A stretch of 64,000 nucleotides of DNA. It comes from Daphnia carinata. Its lineage: Eukaryota; Arthropoda; Branchiopoda; Diplostraca; Daphniidae. The position numbers and the translations under genes are program-made. Of this stretch, positions 51,227 through 61,402 are shown in pieces; within the stretch, counting starts at the first letter, position 1; every line of letters begins with the position of its first letter. The stretch is from NCBI RefSeq assembly GCF_022539665.2, contig NC_081337.1:7602679-7666678 (forward strand), in the 5' to 3' direction. The notes beneath the pieces are model-generated. The model had not been told where the DNA came from, ran no database searches, and worked only from the letters and a program-made list of their open reading frames with translations.

Positions 51227-52603
51227 ACTCGTAATAAGCCCGTAGGGGGTCATGCCCCTACTGTATGGTATATATAAAAATCACATATACCGAGGTTTGG
51301 AGGGCTCTGGCCCGAAAGGGGACGTGGGGGTCCGCTTAGTCCGATGATGTGTTCACGGAGACACTGCCTTGTTGACCCACCGGGGAGATTACCCGGTGAT
51401 TGGCTAAGAGAAGCCGGAAGAAGAGCTGAAGATATGGAACATTTTTACTGGAGCGATTAACCTTTAGTTCGGATTTGTGGGTAGCCACGTCGCCCTCCGT
51501 GAACACATCATCGAACTAAGCGAACCCCCACGTCCCCTTTCCGGCCAGAGCCCGCCAAACCTCGGTATATGTTGTTTTTATATATACCGTACAGTAGGGG
51601 CATGACCCCCTACGGGCTTATTACGAGTCAAGGGGAAACGGGGCTACGGAAAGGAAGGGAGCCCAGATATGCACTTCAATTTTTTAAATATAAAATACCG
51701 TCTCGGGAATCCGAGTGAAGTATAGAAATGTCATGTCATCCATCCAATGATTACAATTTATTCAGTGTCTTGCCCCAACCAAGAATCTTTCAGATCCAAT
51801 GTTACTATTAACCTATGCTGAGAAAAGAAAAACAACACCATTAAGCATCTCAATTGTTGCTCATTTGACTTACATGACTTATAGATTCAACTTCTGGCAG
51901 AAGCTTGGGAAAGGCCATACAAATTGCAGATGAAAATCATTGTATAAGGCTCTTGAATGATAAACTAGCACCTGTAGAATGTTGCATTGTTGATAGTTGG
52001 TTCCCAGTACATGAAAATCCTTTCCTATTGGATAAAATTTTTTTTGGTAGATTAGACCTGGTTGGCAAAAAGGAGGAGAAATTCTTCGTCATAAATTCAA
52101 AATTATTTGAAGAAAAATCCTTTCATACCTAAAGAGTCCATGTATGATGTTCATCTCTGCAACGGCAGCAAAATTAAAACATCTTTATGGCCATTTAAGT
52201 ACCCAGCTTCACCAACACTCTGAACGTAAAGGACAAGTTGTTCTTTAGCAAGAGAAGCAGAATTATTTGAGGCTTCTAGCTGTGACAGAACTATAAAGGA
52301 TTGCTGTTATACAAGATTCATTTACACAAGATGGTACTTCTCATCAGACAATGTGCATACTCTATTACTTTACCTCATACCTTAATGGTAATGCACTCTC
52401 AGTGTTTTTTCAACTGTAGGCTCACTCTTCCATCCTGTAACACTTCCAGACTTGACTTGATTCCCCGCTAAAATTCTGTGAATGCAAAATAAAAGCATTA
52501 AAAATACTTTTTCGATAGACAAAAAAAACTGAAAAGTACCTAATCCAGGTTTGATGTTGAACTCATGCCATTTCTGGGTTTCCGTACCACACCCATTTTC
52601 GGC
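51227..52603. mobile_element. Rearranged third copy of the inverted-repeat element
   Basis: Bases 51227-51360 match the left-arm orientation (compare 47915-48047), then the sequence switches to the right-arm orientation from 51361 to 52603 (compare 49231 onward to about 50466). This makes a smaller hairpin with arms near 51228-51358 and 51503-51632. The copy is more diverged, but on the minus strand it keeps an open exon where the others have a stop: NGCGTETQKWHEFNIKPGL, ending in a GTACTT donor near 52542. Confidence 0.7.
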
Positions 52604-52865
52604 AGTCTTTATGGTAATATTAATCAAAGCCACATGTACCACTATGAAATGGATGTTGAAAAGCAAATAAAAACCTGTTGAGATGGATATCAGGAGAATC
52701 AGAATAGATCTCAATTCTCAATCAACTTCAGTTATTGTTTTCCCTATAGTACTTAGTGACATAGCATAATAGATATACCTGCCTCAATTCAGAACCATAG
52801 ACCAACGGAAAAGAACACAGAAATATAGCTGTGAAAGCAGATCACTTTAGAACTACAGGATCAGG

Positions 52866-53304
52866 CAGACTTGCCGCGCCGATCAATTTTCCGATCGCGA
52901 TCTCCGATCCGATCTTTTGAGTTTGATCGGATCGGGCGATCCGATCAAACTGCGAAAGATCGGATCGGCGATCAAATTTTGCCGATCATTTTTAGCGATC
53001 ATTTTTGTGCAGCATCTAACGGTAAAAATTTACACTGTTTCGCGAAAATAGCATTGGCTGTCACAGCGACAGTCACTGGCGGCCATTGAGGGTGAACACT
53101 AAACAGTTTCCTTCAATTGGCATTCGCATAAATAGCAGTGAAATAGAACCCTGCGGCTGAAAACCTACAGCTAGATGGCGAAAAGTTTGATCGCTAAAAA
53201 CGATCGGATCGCGATCAATTTTTTGGGATCGCCGATCCGATCTCCGATCTTTTTCAAAAGATCGGATCGGCGATCAATTTTTGATCGCGATCGCGGCAAG
53301 TCTG
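52866..53304. mobile_element. hAT-like MITE packed with GATC palindromes
   Basis: A 439-bp element has perfect 13-bp terminal inverted repeats (CAGACTTGCCGCG at 52866-52878 and its complement at 53292-53304). It is flanked by an exact 8-bp duplication GGATCAGG (52858-52865 and 53305-53312). CAG-type ends and 8-bp duplications are the hAT superfamily hallmark. Each subterminal ~135-bp arm is built from GATC, CGATC and GATCGGATC words: 14 GATC on the left and 13 on the right by eye. No ORF is present, so it needs a transposase in trans. The intact ends and duplication suggest a young insertion. Confidence 0.88.
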
Positions 53305-53460
53305 GGATCAGGTATAGATCATCTAAGAGTAGACCTAAAATGCAAAGACAAAAATATTGGGCATAATTGCAGTTTACCAAACATAGTAGCAAAATAAAAT
53401 AATTGTCAAAGAAAGACATATGCACACTTGGGTTAGCGAACGGGTAAGTCTGATGCAATG

Positions 53461-54491
53461 TATGGCAATCCGTTTTACCCCCGCCAAAAAAAAATAATAA
53501 AAATAAAACTATCGGCCTTACTTTCTGTTTTATTGCTACCCACCGGTAGATGGCGATAGCAGTGAAATAGAAATACAAGGCCGATATTTTTTTTTCTTTT
53601 TTGGGGGGTCAGTGTAAAATGCGGACGCGGACCGCGGACTGCGGACAGTATAAACTGCGGACCTTTACCTGCGGAATGTCAAAAAAATTTTGAAAAAATA
53701 TTCGCGGACCTCGGGGTAAAATGCGGACCGTATCGTACGTGTACCGTCTGAAATTGCGGAACAAGTAGGATAAGCAGCGGACTGATATTTTGCGGACTTA
53801 CAATACCCATTGCCTACCCGGACCCCATTACAAATTTACAATACCCTTGATATCGGTATTTAAATTATCAAATACTAAAATAACAAACTTAATTACAATT
53901 AAGGCAACATACTGTTTATTGGAAATACGAAATAAAGAGCAGTTTCTATCCCAGGGTAATTTATTAACCGATAAACACATTGGACACAAATATGGTTGGT
54001 TCATCGCAAAGTAAAAATATTTTTCTTTAACATACGTCATCTTCTAGTTTTAAAAATTTTTACCTCCATCTTTATATTTAAATAGTACTTCATCACTTCT
54101 TGATAATTTCACCCTAAAAACATGTTGCACAATCAAAACACGCCCATAAATGTGATGTCTTTATTGTGGAATGCAATACTTTAATAAATTTTTCATCAAT
54201 TTTAATTTTGCCAGTTACCTTGATAACTAATTTGATCTCTTCACAGGTCTATCTGATCTGACGTATCAAACAGCAGAGTGCTGGTTTGTCCGCCTCAATG
54301 CTTATGTGCTATGCTGTATTCCCGTATAATACGCGGACTGCGGACCGTTGTGGTATGGATAAACTGCGGACTACTGTCAAAATTTTTTTGACAGTCTGCA
54401 GGTAAAAGTCCGCAGTTTATACTGTCCGCAGTCCGCGGTCCGCGTCCGCATTTTACACTGACCCCTTTTTTGGGTAAAACGGATTGCCATA
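53461..54491. mobile_element. Outer element with TATGGC terminal repeats, next to RSG1
   Basis: TATGGCAATCCGTTTTAC (53461-53478) and its exact complement (54474-54491) are the same 18-bp ends as the 5-kb element, so both belong to one family. The ends begin and finish with TA, compatible with a TA target duplication. Nearly all of its interior is occupied by a second element (53605-54465). The right end lies 14 bp before the RSG1 start codon. Confidence 0.75.
53605..54465. mobile_element. Nested element with TGCGGAC-rich terminal inverted repeats
   Basis: Both ends read GGGGTCAGTGTAAAATGCGG inward, and about 85 bp are near-identical in inverted orientation. They contain repeated (T/C)GCGGAC words: ACGCGGACC, GCGGACTGCGGAC and AACTGCGGAC. 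Further inward more GCGGAC words appear in both arms. Relics of the same ends are at 45280-45327 and 57010-57680. No coding sequence is evident. Confidence 0.78.
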
Positions 54492-54505
54492 GTTGTTGGT
54501 AATAT

Positions 54506-55324
54506 ATGATGGAAAACAACACTGCTTTGAAATGCCTAAATCCTGATTGGTACAAAACCCCAGAAGGAGAATTAATTGTACAACAACTTTATTGTCCAAA
54601 CAGCAATAAAATTCTGAAGCATTTTGGTATTAAGTGATCTTTTTGGAAAAGAGTTTTTCATGGGAGATTAACAGTTCTTCATTTATGTGTCCAGGAATAC
54701 TAGAACATCCAAGTATTGCACCAGGAACCCGGGAAATTGTATTCAAAATTGGAGTGCTGGGTAAAGCTGGAAGTGGAAAGACGAAAACCATATCTGTTTT
54801 GTCAGGAAAACCAACAGTTTTCCCTGGTTATATTGAAACTATAGGAATCCATGTTAAAAATATTTATTGGCCAGCACAAATACAGGGGAAAATTTCTTTA
54901 TTTAAATTACAGTTCTGGGAATCTGGAGAATCTTGTTCTAAGAGATACAACTATATTTCAACAGTAAGGAAAACCATACAGATTTTAGAAATCATATTTG
55001 AATTTTGGGTTTCTGTAGGCATGTCTGGAGAAAACTGATGCAGTGGCCATAGTTGTAAATAGGGCTGATAGAACATCTTTGGACTATGCAGATGGTAAAC
55101 TAGACTCCTTGACCCATTCAGCTGTAGTATTGTTTGTGATGGACACTGATCATGATGTCCAGGTTAATGATCAGGAGCTAAGCCAATATGCTAGAAGAAG
55201 AAGGCTTCCATTCTTTCATCTCCCCCCTCATACTCTAGATTTGAAATATTTAGCACCATTTTATAACTCCTTGTGTGATTTTGTGTTTTCAAATCAACAC
55301 AAGGTTATTTCAGATTGTTTATAA
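54506..55324 (+). CDS. CPLANE2: RSG1/CPLANE2-like small GTPase (ciliogenesis)
   Basis: Exons are 54506-54626, 54695-54963 and 55019-55324, in phase, 231 residues. RSG1 is a Rab-like GTPase of the CPLANE complex that works with Fuzzy, Inturned and Wdpcp at the ciliary base in intraflagellar transport. The P-loop is GKAGSGKT (residues 63-70) after FKIGVLG. The switch region has ETIGIHVKNIYWPA and LQFWESGE, the latter replacing the DxxG motif as in vertebrate RSG1 (FWDCGE). NRAD at 144-147 lies where vertebrate RSG1 has FTDRASFEDL. No C-terminal prenylation cysteine pair is present; the protein ends VISDCL. AATAAA is at 55362-55367. The start is the first of two adjacent ATGs and lies 14 bp from a transposable-element end, so promoter and 5' UTR are probably element-derived. 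Confidence 0.85.
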
Positions 55325-55542
55325 ACCAAGTTTAGGTGTCTAATTTTTTTGGTCCACAATTAATAAAGGAAACAACAGATTTTGTCTACTCCTATCTAAT
55401 GCCCATCACATACTTGAAACCAAAGTTGCTGAAACTGGTATTCATTCTATTAAATGAAGTGCATCAAAATTTTATTGTATGAGAAGTACACATTACAGAA
55501 GTGTCAAGAAGTATTAACAACATTGATACATTTGGAGGATTA

Positions 55543-56896
55543 CTACTGGATGCTGTCCTTGCTCTGAATGCTTCCCTTGCTTGATTTTTTCCCCTTCACA
55601 ATTTTGGAATTCCTTTCTGCCTTTCGCGCAATCAAATCTGCTTCCCATTGTTGATGAAACATCGTATATAAACGTAATGCAGCTTGCGCATCTTGTACCT
55701 AGTGCAACCGTCATTTTTGTAATGTTAACATAGTGTAAGCAAAATTTTGTAGACTTTTAAAATTAATTCTTAATCGGCATCTAAGTGACACAAGCTAATT
55801 AAAATTGATTATGTGGTCTCACCGAACTGTGTTCTCCCGTTTGAATTTCAATACCCAAAAATTGTTGTGCCAGCCTTTTCAAACTTGGTGTTGCTCCATT
55901 TACTACTGAACGAAACACTTTGAATCTAAGGAAACGAATGAAAATTTTTTTTTACTGACGTTCGGCTACTTTAAAAGATGATTATATAGTAACACGGACC
56001 GTGACGTATCCCGAATGTTCGATTTGGGGTGTTTGATCATGAGTACTTCCAAATCGTGGTTTAAGCCGTGTCCAATCAAAATTCGACCTTTTAGAATTTC
56101 AGCTACTTCATGGCAGACAATTCCAAGTTGAGTTGCTTAAATATTCAGTGGAATGAAAGCTTTATCATCATTATCATCAGCCATAATCATTACTATACCA
56201 TTTTTTAAATTGTGAGGTCTTATTCCTGAAAAGGATGTTCTGTAGTCTGTTACTTCTTCTCCAGGTAAAACAAATTTGTCATAAACACATTCTCCATGCT
56301 GGTTTACAATTGACACCCTTGCTAGCGCTGATTCCTTTCCATCACTTCCAATTCCAACCATTTCACAATCCAAAGCTAAAACTTTAGTAAGCCTGATAGA
56401 AAAAATTGAAAAAGATTGTTTGATAAATGGATATAATTTACAAAAACTTTGCATACTCTGTGGATTTTCCACTGGAGCCACTTTGAAGTGTGTTTGTCAC
56501 AGAATTATTTTGATTGTCCAAAAAAATTGGGTCAACATCATCAAACCAGACACCAAGATCTTCACTAGTTTCTTTAAAAGTTGTAATTCTTTCAGCATTT
56601 TCTTCGTCCTTCTTTGCTGTCGCCTTTTTCTTCCTTTCTAGGTATAATAACCTACCTTTTGACTGCACTGGTTTAATCTGCATGCTCAGTGTCTTCCAAT
56701 TTGAAGATGCCTCATCAGCCTTAGTTGGCAATCTAGCAACATTTTTTGGGTGTTTTGGTTTCAGTTGTTCTTTCAGTACTGGATTTTTTTTTATGCTTCC
56801 GTTATTGGACGATTTGAAGAAATACTTCTTCTTCTTTTTGACAGTTGTTGCAAGAGGCTGTGGAACTTTAATTGGGTTTGATTTTACTGGAGGCAT
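55543..56896 (-). CDS. REXO4: RNA exonuclease 4 (DEDDh family)
   Basis: Exons (minus) are 56896-56448, 56392-56199, 56135-56000, 55925-55823 and 55698-55543; phases agree, 345 residues. The N-terminal ~140 residues are Lys-rich with a KKKKKYFFK run, a likely nucleolar signal. The DEDDh domain has [10 protein letters not shown] (D158, E160), [57 protein letters not shown] and H292-x4-D297 ([15 protein letters not shown]). All catalytic acids and the His are present, so the enzyme should be active. REXO4 processes pre-rRNA. The second intron is only 63 bp, and its donor overlaps in-frame coding sequence, so retention would add about 20 codons then stop. A minus-strand AATAAA lies at 55476-55471, opposite the RSG1 signal. 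Confidence 0.94.
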
Positions 56897-57009
56897 AGCA
56901 GAGAGCTGTTATGACTTATTAAATTTCAATGGCTGGCTGAAGGAATATTTCTGATTAATCCTAGAACTGGAAAAATAGAGTACGAATTTCACCACGTGAC
57001 AAATTAAAT

Positions 57010-57680
57010 GGGGGAAAGACTGATATGCGGACGCCGTCCATTGGCTGGGTAAACTGTAGACCTTTAGATGCGGACTAGCACCCAAACTCTTGCAGAAATC
57101 CGCAGCGTATCCACAATATAGTAGACCACAGTCCATAATTCCATATAGGTAAAATCTATTGCCCCGTGCATTCCACGGGATCCTAGTGTTAAGAAATATT
57201 TTTTGTCCCGTTGATACCAGGTCCGCGCTAGTGTGGTGATAGCGCTGTATCAGATCATTTGAAAAACCATGAAACTTCAATCTATTTCGTAAAACTATTA
57301 TCACCAAGAAACTCTCCCTGAAAAGAATATACTGCGTTTGGTCACATTAGCAAAGCTATTTGGAAATGTTCCCGATACACTTGAGACGTCCTTCTAACTC
57401 AATGCTCTATTGTTTTTATTGTTTGAATTGCCTCCAACTTGTTTGTATTCCGCCAAAGTACGAACACTAATTTCAATGCCAATCCGCAAAAACCAATCCG
57501 CATTTTAGCCTGCCCCGTTTCGAACATTCAAAATGCAAGCACAAAACGGGCCACATTTATATTATTATTATCCTGAAGTCAGAACGCAATCGGTCCACGT
57601 TTTTGGACTAGGTCGTACCTGATAGTCCACAGTTTACGGGAACGCAGTCCCCATATACATTTTACTGTAGAATTCATTGG
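57010..57680. mobile_element. Decayed TGCGGAC element between REXO4 and BRI3
   Basis: The left end (near 57018-57086) reads TGATATGCGGACGCC, GGTAAACTGTAGACC and GATGCGGAC; the right end (57627-57672) carries the inverted equivalents (CAGTTTAC, GCAGTCC and ATTTTACTGT on the plus strand). Many substitutions separate it from the intact copy at 53605-54465, so it is an old insertion filling most of this divergent promoter region. Confidence 0.5.
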
Positions 57681-57840
57681 CCCCTGTCCGCCCCCAAGTG
57701 TCAATGTCGGTAGAGCGCGTGTTAATTCAATTTAATAACCACACTGGCGTATCTTTGACGAAATATTCTGCATCTAGTGTCTGTGATATTCTAGGACCGT
57801 TGGGCCTTAACAGGTTCTATTCGAACTCGAAACGTGAAAA

Positions 57841-58511
57841 ATGAATGCTAATTTTGATGATCCACCCCCAGCCTACACGCCGTTTGTTCAACAGCCAATA
57901 TCGAGCAAGTGACATCAGATTTCTTAGCCTTGCTCAGCATTTTTAAAATGGTAAAAATTGTAAAATATCTTTAAAACTATCTCAGGCTCCCAAACCTATG
58001 GTTCCACTGGAGTAACAAGTTCTGGAACAACTACAGTAATAATTACTCCCAATCCAGCAGGAAACATTTTTCTTGTCAGCGGTTGCCCAGCATGCCGAGT
58101 AATGCATTAAAATTTTTGTTACACATGAACAGTTATTGAAGGATGGTTGCTTGTTCTCTTATGATAATGCAGAAACAAAGGTTATTCATTAGACAATGTC
58201 CCCTGAAGCTTGTGTTATAAATGTTTGGTGAGTGTTTGTGGTGATAGCTAAAGAACAGTTACATATAAACATAAGCTTCATACTCTTTGTGTGTCATCCA
58301 TTATCTGCTACTTATGCAACCATCCTTTATGGCTGAACGAAAGAAGATAGAATGCTTACTAATTTAGCTTCTTGTGATCCAGGTTGGTGTTCTAGATGAC
58401 GAATTCACATTTTTGGGGCTTCTGTGCTGCATTCTCTTTTTTCCTATTGGAATCCTTTGTTGTATAGCTCTTCGTCAAAGACGTTGTCTTAATTGTGGAG
58501 CAGTTTTTTAG
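57841..58511 (+). CDS. BRI3: BRI3-like small membrane protein with a probable GC-AG intron
   Basis: Exons are 57841-57904, 57986-58098 and 58383-58511, 101 residues. The N-terminus [15 protein letters not shown] has a PPxY-type motif. A Cys-containing turn follows ([21 protein letters not shown]), then a hydrophobic stretch ([18 protein letters not shown]) and the end [12 protein letters not shown]. All match vertebrate brain protein I3, a lysosome/vesicle-associated membrane protein of uncertain role. Exon 1 can be joined in frame only by a donor reading GA|GCAAGTG: the nearest GT donor (after 57908) breaks the frame. GCAAGT is the consensus of minor GC-AG introns. Phase at both other junctions agrees. 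AATAAA is at 58704-58709. Confidence 0.85.
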
Positions 58512-58995
58512 ACGAGAATCATAAAATTTGTATGTGCTTCATTTCCTGGTCAACCATGAGCATTTGATTTTGTAACAACCCACAGAATTTGTAAAGGATC
58601 TTAAGTTACATTTTATCTGATTTATTTTTCCAAAATCCAATATCATATCTAATTAGCGGCTCTGTAATTTTTTAGATAATTTTGATTCATTTTTTAAAGG
58701 ACAATAAATCAATGGCTATAAATGAATTGAGTATATTTTCATACAAACCTAGCAACAAAGTATATGCGAATTCTGTAATATTTTCATAATATTTTTTCAA
58801 TATTAATATCACAGATGCAGCTATGCTTTACTCTTTCTATTATTGTTCAAACATATTTTGTAGATACAAGATTTAGTCAAAAATTCTTCACAAAATCAAG
58901 AGGATTTTCTTTTTGTAAATCGTAAACAGTGCTAATTATGCTAACTACATACAAATCCTATATTTTCGTTAAATAACAACAACAGTGAAACTTTC
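58512..58995. other. AT-rich convergent 3' region of BRI3 and DEF8
   Basis: No gene. The BRI3 poly(A) signal is at 58704-58709; the rest is strongly AT-rich and should include the DEF8 3' UTR. Confidence 0.5.
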
Positions 58996-60568
58996 CTAAT
59001 TGACAAATTTATCTTTGGCACATTTCGGGCAAACAACGCCCTTTTTTTCAAAACAATGTCGATGAAATACACTGCGACAGTTATCACATTGCGAGACGGA
59101 AACCTCGAAGGGAAAGACTTCGGGAAGTTGGCCACATAATCGACATACATGACCTTTACCTCGGCAACCCTTAGATGTATTAATATTATTAGAACTATCA
59201 TTCTAGGGTTTTAAAAACTGAAGTGAAAGTACCAAACAATCTTGGGTAATATGCCGAAAAAATTGACTATGTATAGGGTCAAGATAAGACAGCATATCAT
59301 TATTATAAATATCGATGAGGTCCTAATCGAGTAAACGATAAATTACGTACATTTCTGCATAAAAAGTTTTGTTTGTATTTACGTTACCTGAAGACTGTAG
59401 TAGTCCGCATTCTCCACAAAATGTTGGCGGTCTTCTAAGAGACGAAGCAGTTTAGCTTCTAAGGCCTCTTTGCATGCTAGAATGTATTCCTTCATTATCA
59501 TGACGTTACTTCTTAATCGCTATAATGTGCAGTTATTCATAAACATTAGTACTTAATTATTTTGGTTTTTCTAGGAATCTCATGTACACCTTGACATACG
59601 CAAGTTCTTCTACAAAGCTAAATAGCTTAGGATTGATGGATTCCAAATTAAGAATAGATTTTTTTCTCATTAAAGTTAAATACTGTTTTGATCCTTTAGA
59701 TACTGGATAACCTTGGAAGTCCCAGTTCAGCACCACTCTCGATGGAATTATACTTAAACTTCCCCAATGACATTCACTGCAAAAGTAGTGACCAGAGTAA
59801 TCACACAAAAGTGGTTGGTTTAGTGTAGAGTCTAGAACCAGAGAAACAAATTTCATTATGTACAAATAAGTAATATCAGATATTTAAAAAAATTAATAAA
59901 TCTTGATACAAAAACTTACTAAATAAGATACCGGCTTTGCATTCAGCACAACGGTAGTTTTGATTTCCTAAGCTTTTCTCTGGGCAAATTTCTAGAATGT
60001 AAGTAGGATTTTCTTTCACCATAATAGATGCACAGATTCTTTTGACACTGTTCAGACAATGCCCATGAGATATGTATTCACAATCTGCAGTTTTATAAAA
60101 AAAATTAGCTAAAAAAAAATTAAGTTGAATCAATTAAATGATAAAATTACCTAAACATACAAAGCAACTTTGAACTGGTATCCAAATAAGACCACAGCAT
60201 GTTTCACAATATATTTGTGAAGGGTGGAACTTCAGTTGTGTTACACTTAAGGAAACAAATTTGTGGCTTTGCACCAGTTTCATTTTTTTAGGATCCATGT
60301 ATATTTCAAGTTCCTGAACTTCTTGAAGCCTCAGACGTAATTTAACTAGCCGCTGTACTAAAAGGCGTTTTTCTTCAGATGTTTCTTCCAAGGCTAGGAT
60401 ACTTTCTTTGCACTTATCGATAGCTACTTGAATTTCAATGACCTTTCCCATGTTCCATATGTCTTCAAGTTGCCAGGAATAGTAATTTTCATCCACTAGA
60501 AGGTTATTCAAGCAGTCAGATTCTTCCTTCTTATAATCGATTTTTTCATTAATGTCATCGGCTGACAT
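58996..60568 (-). CDS. DEF8: DEF8-like cysteine-rich (Rubicon-homology) protein
   Basis: Exons (minus) are 60568-60151, 60084-59920, 59831-59590, 59519-59388, 59322-59233 and 59202-58996, in phase, 417 residues. DEF8 binds Rab7 with PLEKHM1 and regulates lysosome positioning at the bone-resorbing edge. After an acidic N-terminus (residues 1-~105) comes a C1-type zinc module (CETCCGLIWIPVQSCFVC ... HGHCLNSVKRIC). Then follows the Rubicon-homology part: NYRCAECKAG, CDYSGHYFCSECHWG, IPSRVVLNWDF, LEDRQHFVENADYYSLQDL. The C-terminal RING-like Cys/His cluster is CRLCG ... CDNCRSVFHRHCF ... CPKCAK. Cysteine spacing looks complete. It is divergent from POLD2 with about 830 bp between starts. Confidence 0.93.
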
Positions 60569-61402
60569 TTTTTTTTAATAAGAAGACATTAAAAAAGTAA
60601 CTATTCTTCCCACCCCCTGAATTTTTAATTTTTTATGTGATAGAGGCTGCTAAAATAAGAAATAGGATGTTTACAAACATTAACTAGGTCGGATTTCTTT
60701 GCTATTTCATTCACTCTTCACTCTAAGTACTTGAACCGTAAGGCATTGCCACTTATTTTGTATTTGTTCACGTCTTTCCAATTTGCGCCCTGTTGGTTGG
60801 GGGCTTGGGGTAAGGCAGTACTTTTTAGACGAACTGTCAGGTTGTTTTTGTTTCCGATGTGGTTCTTTTAGATCGCAGATCATCCATTTTTAAAAATTCC
60901 AAGCCCTAGTTGCACCGCCTTTTACCCTGCTTACCCCAATTCCTTCCCCGATTTCAACCCAGAAATTTAACGATTGTTCAAATCTTGTGTGAAATACTAT
61001 AATTTTTCACTTCGGGCGGCAAGAATAGAAAGATTGCAGCAACAATTCAAGTGTTTCTTGTGATAAAATGACAAACTGCATTTTTTAAGACCCTATGCGT
61101 AGTCGGGGTTGTAATCGGAGCGAAAAACTCGCTATATTATTGTTTTTGCAAAAATCGATTGGTTGCAATCGAGGTTGCCTTCCCGATTATGTACCCCGAT
61201 TGAACCTCGACTGGGTTTAGGGTAAAAAATTTCACCCGATCCCAAAAAGTCCCGCCCCGATGCCTCGAAATGCGGACCCCGATCGACTCGGGGCCGATCC
61301 CTAGTTGGGTTATTAGTTTAGTGTTGATAGTGAAGCGCTGCAGAATCGTCTTGTTTCGTCTGTTTCCGGTTTTTTGGCGGGCTCCTGCCAATAGTTATTG
61401 TA
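60569..61402. other. Divergent region DEF8/POLD2 with a probable decayed repeat
   Basis: The right half (about 60890-61315) is unlike its surroundings, rich in CCCGAT, GATCGG and ACCCC words, and ends 90 bp before the POLD2 start. It resembles the short inverted-repeat elements elsewhere in the window (for example CCCCGATCGACTCGGGG near 61277) but I could not match its two ends. Promoters of both genes must lie here. Confidence 0.4.

Noticed and set aside
52861..53320. GATC-rich arrays as a CRISPR array or bacterial contamination
   Set aside because: The words are irregularly spaced, mirror-arranged between terminal inverted repeats, and flanked by an 8-bp target duplication, which identifies a transposable element.
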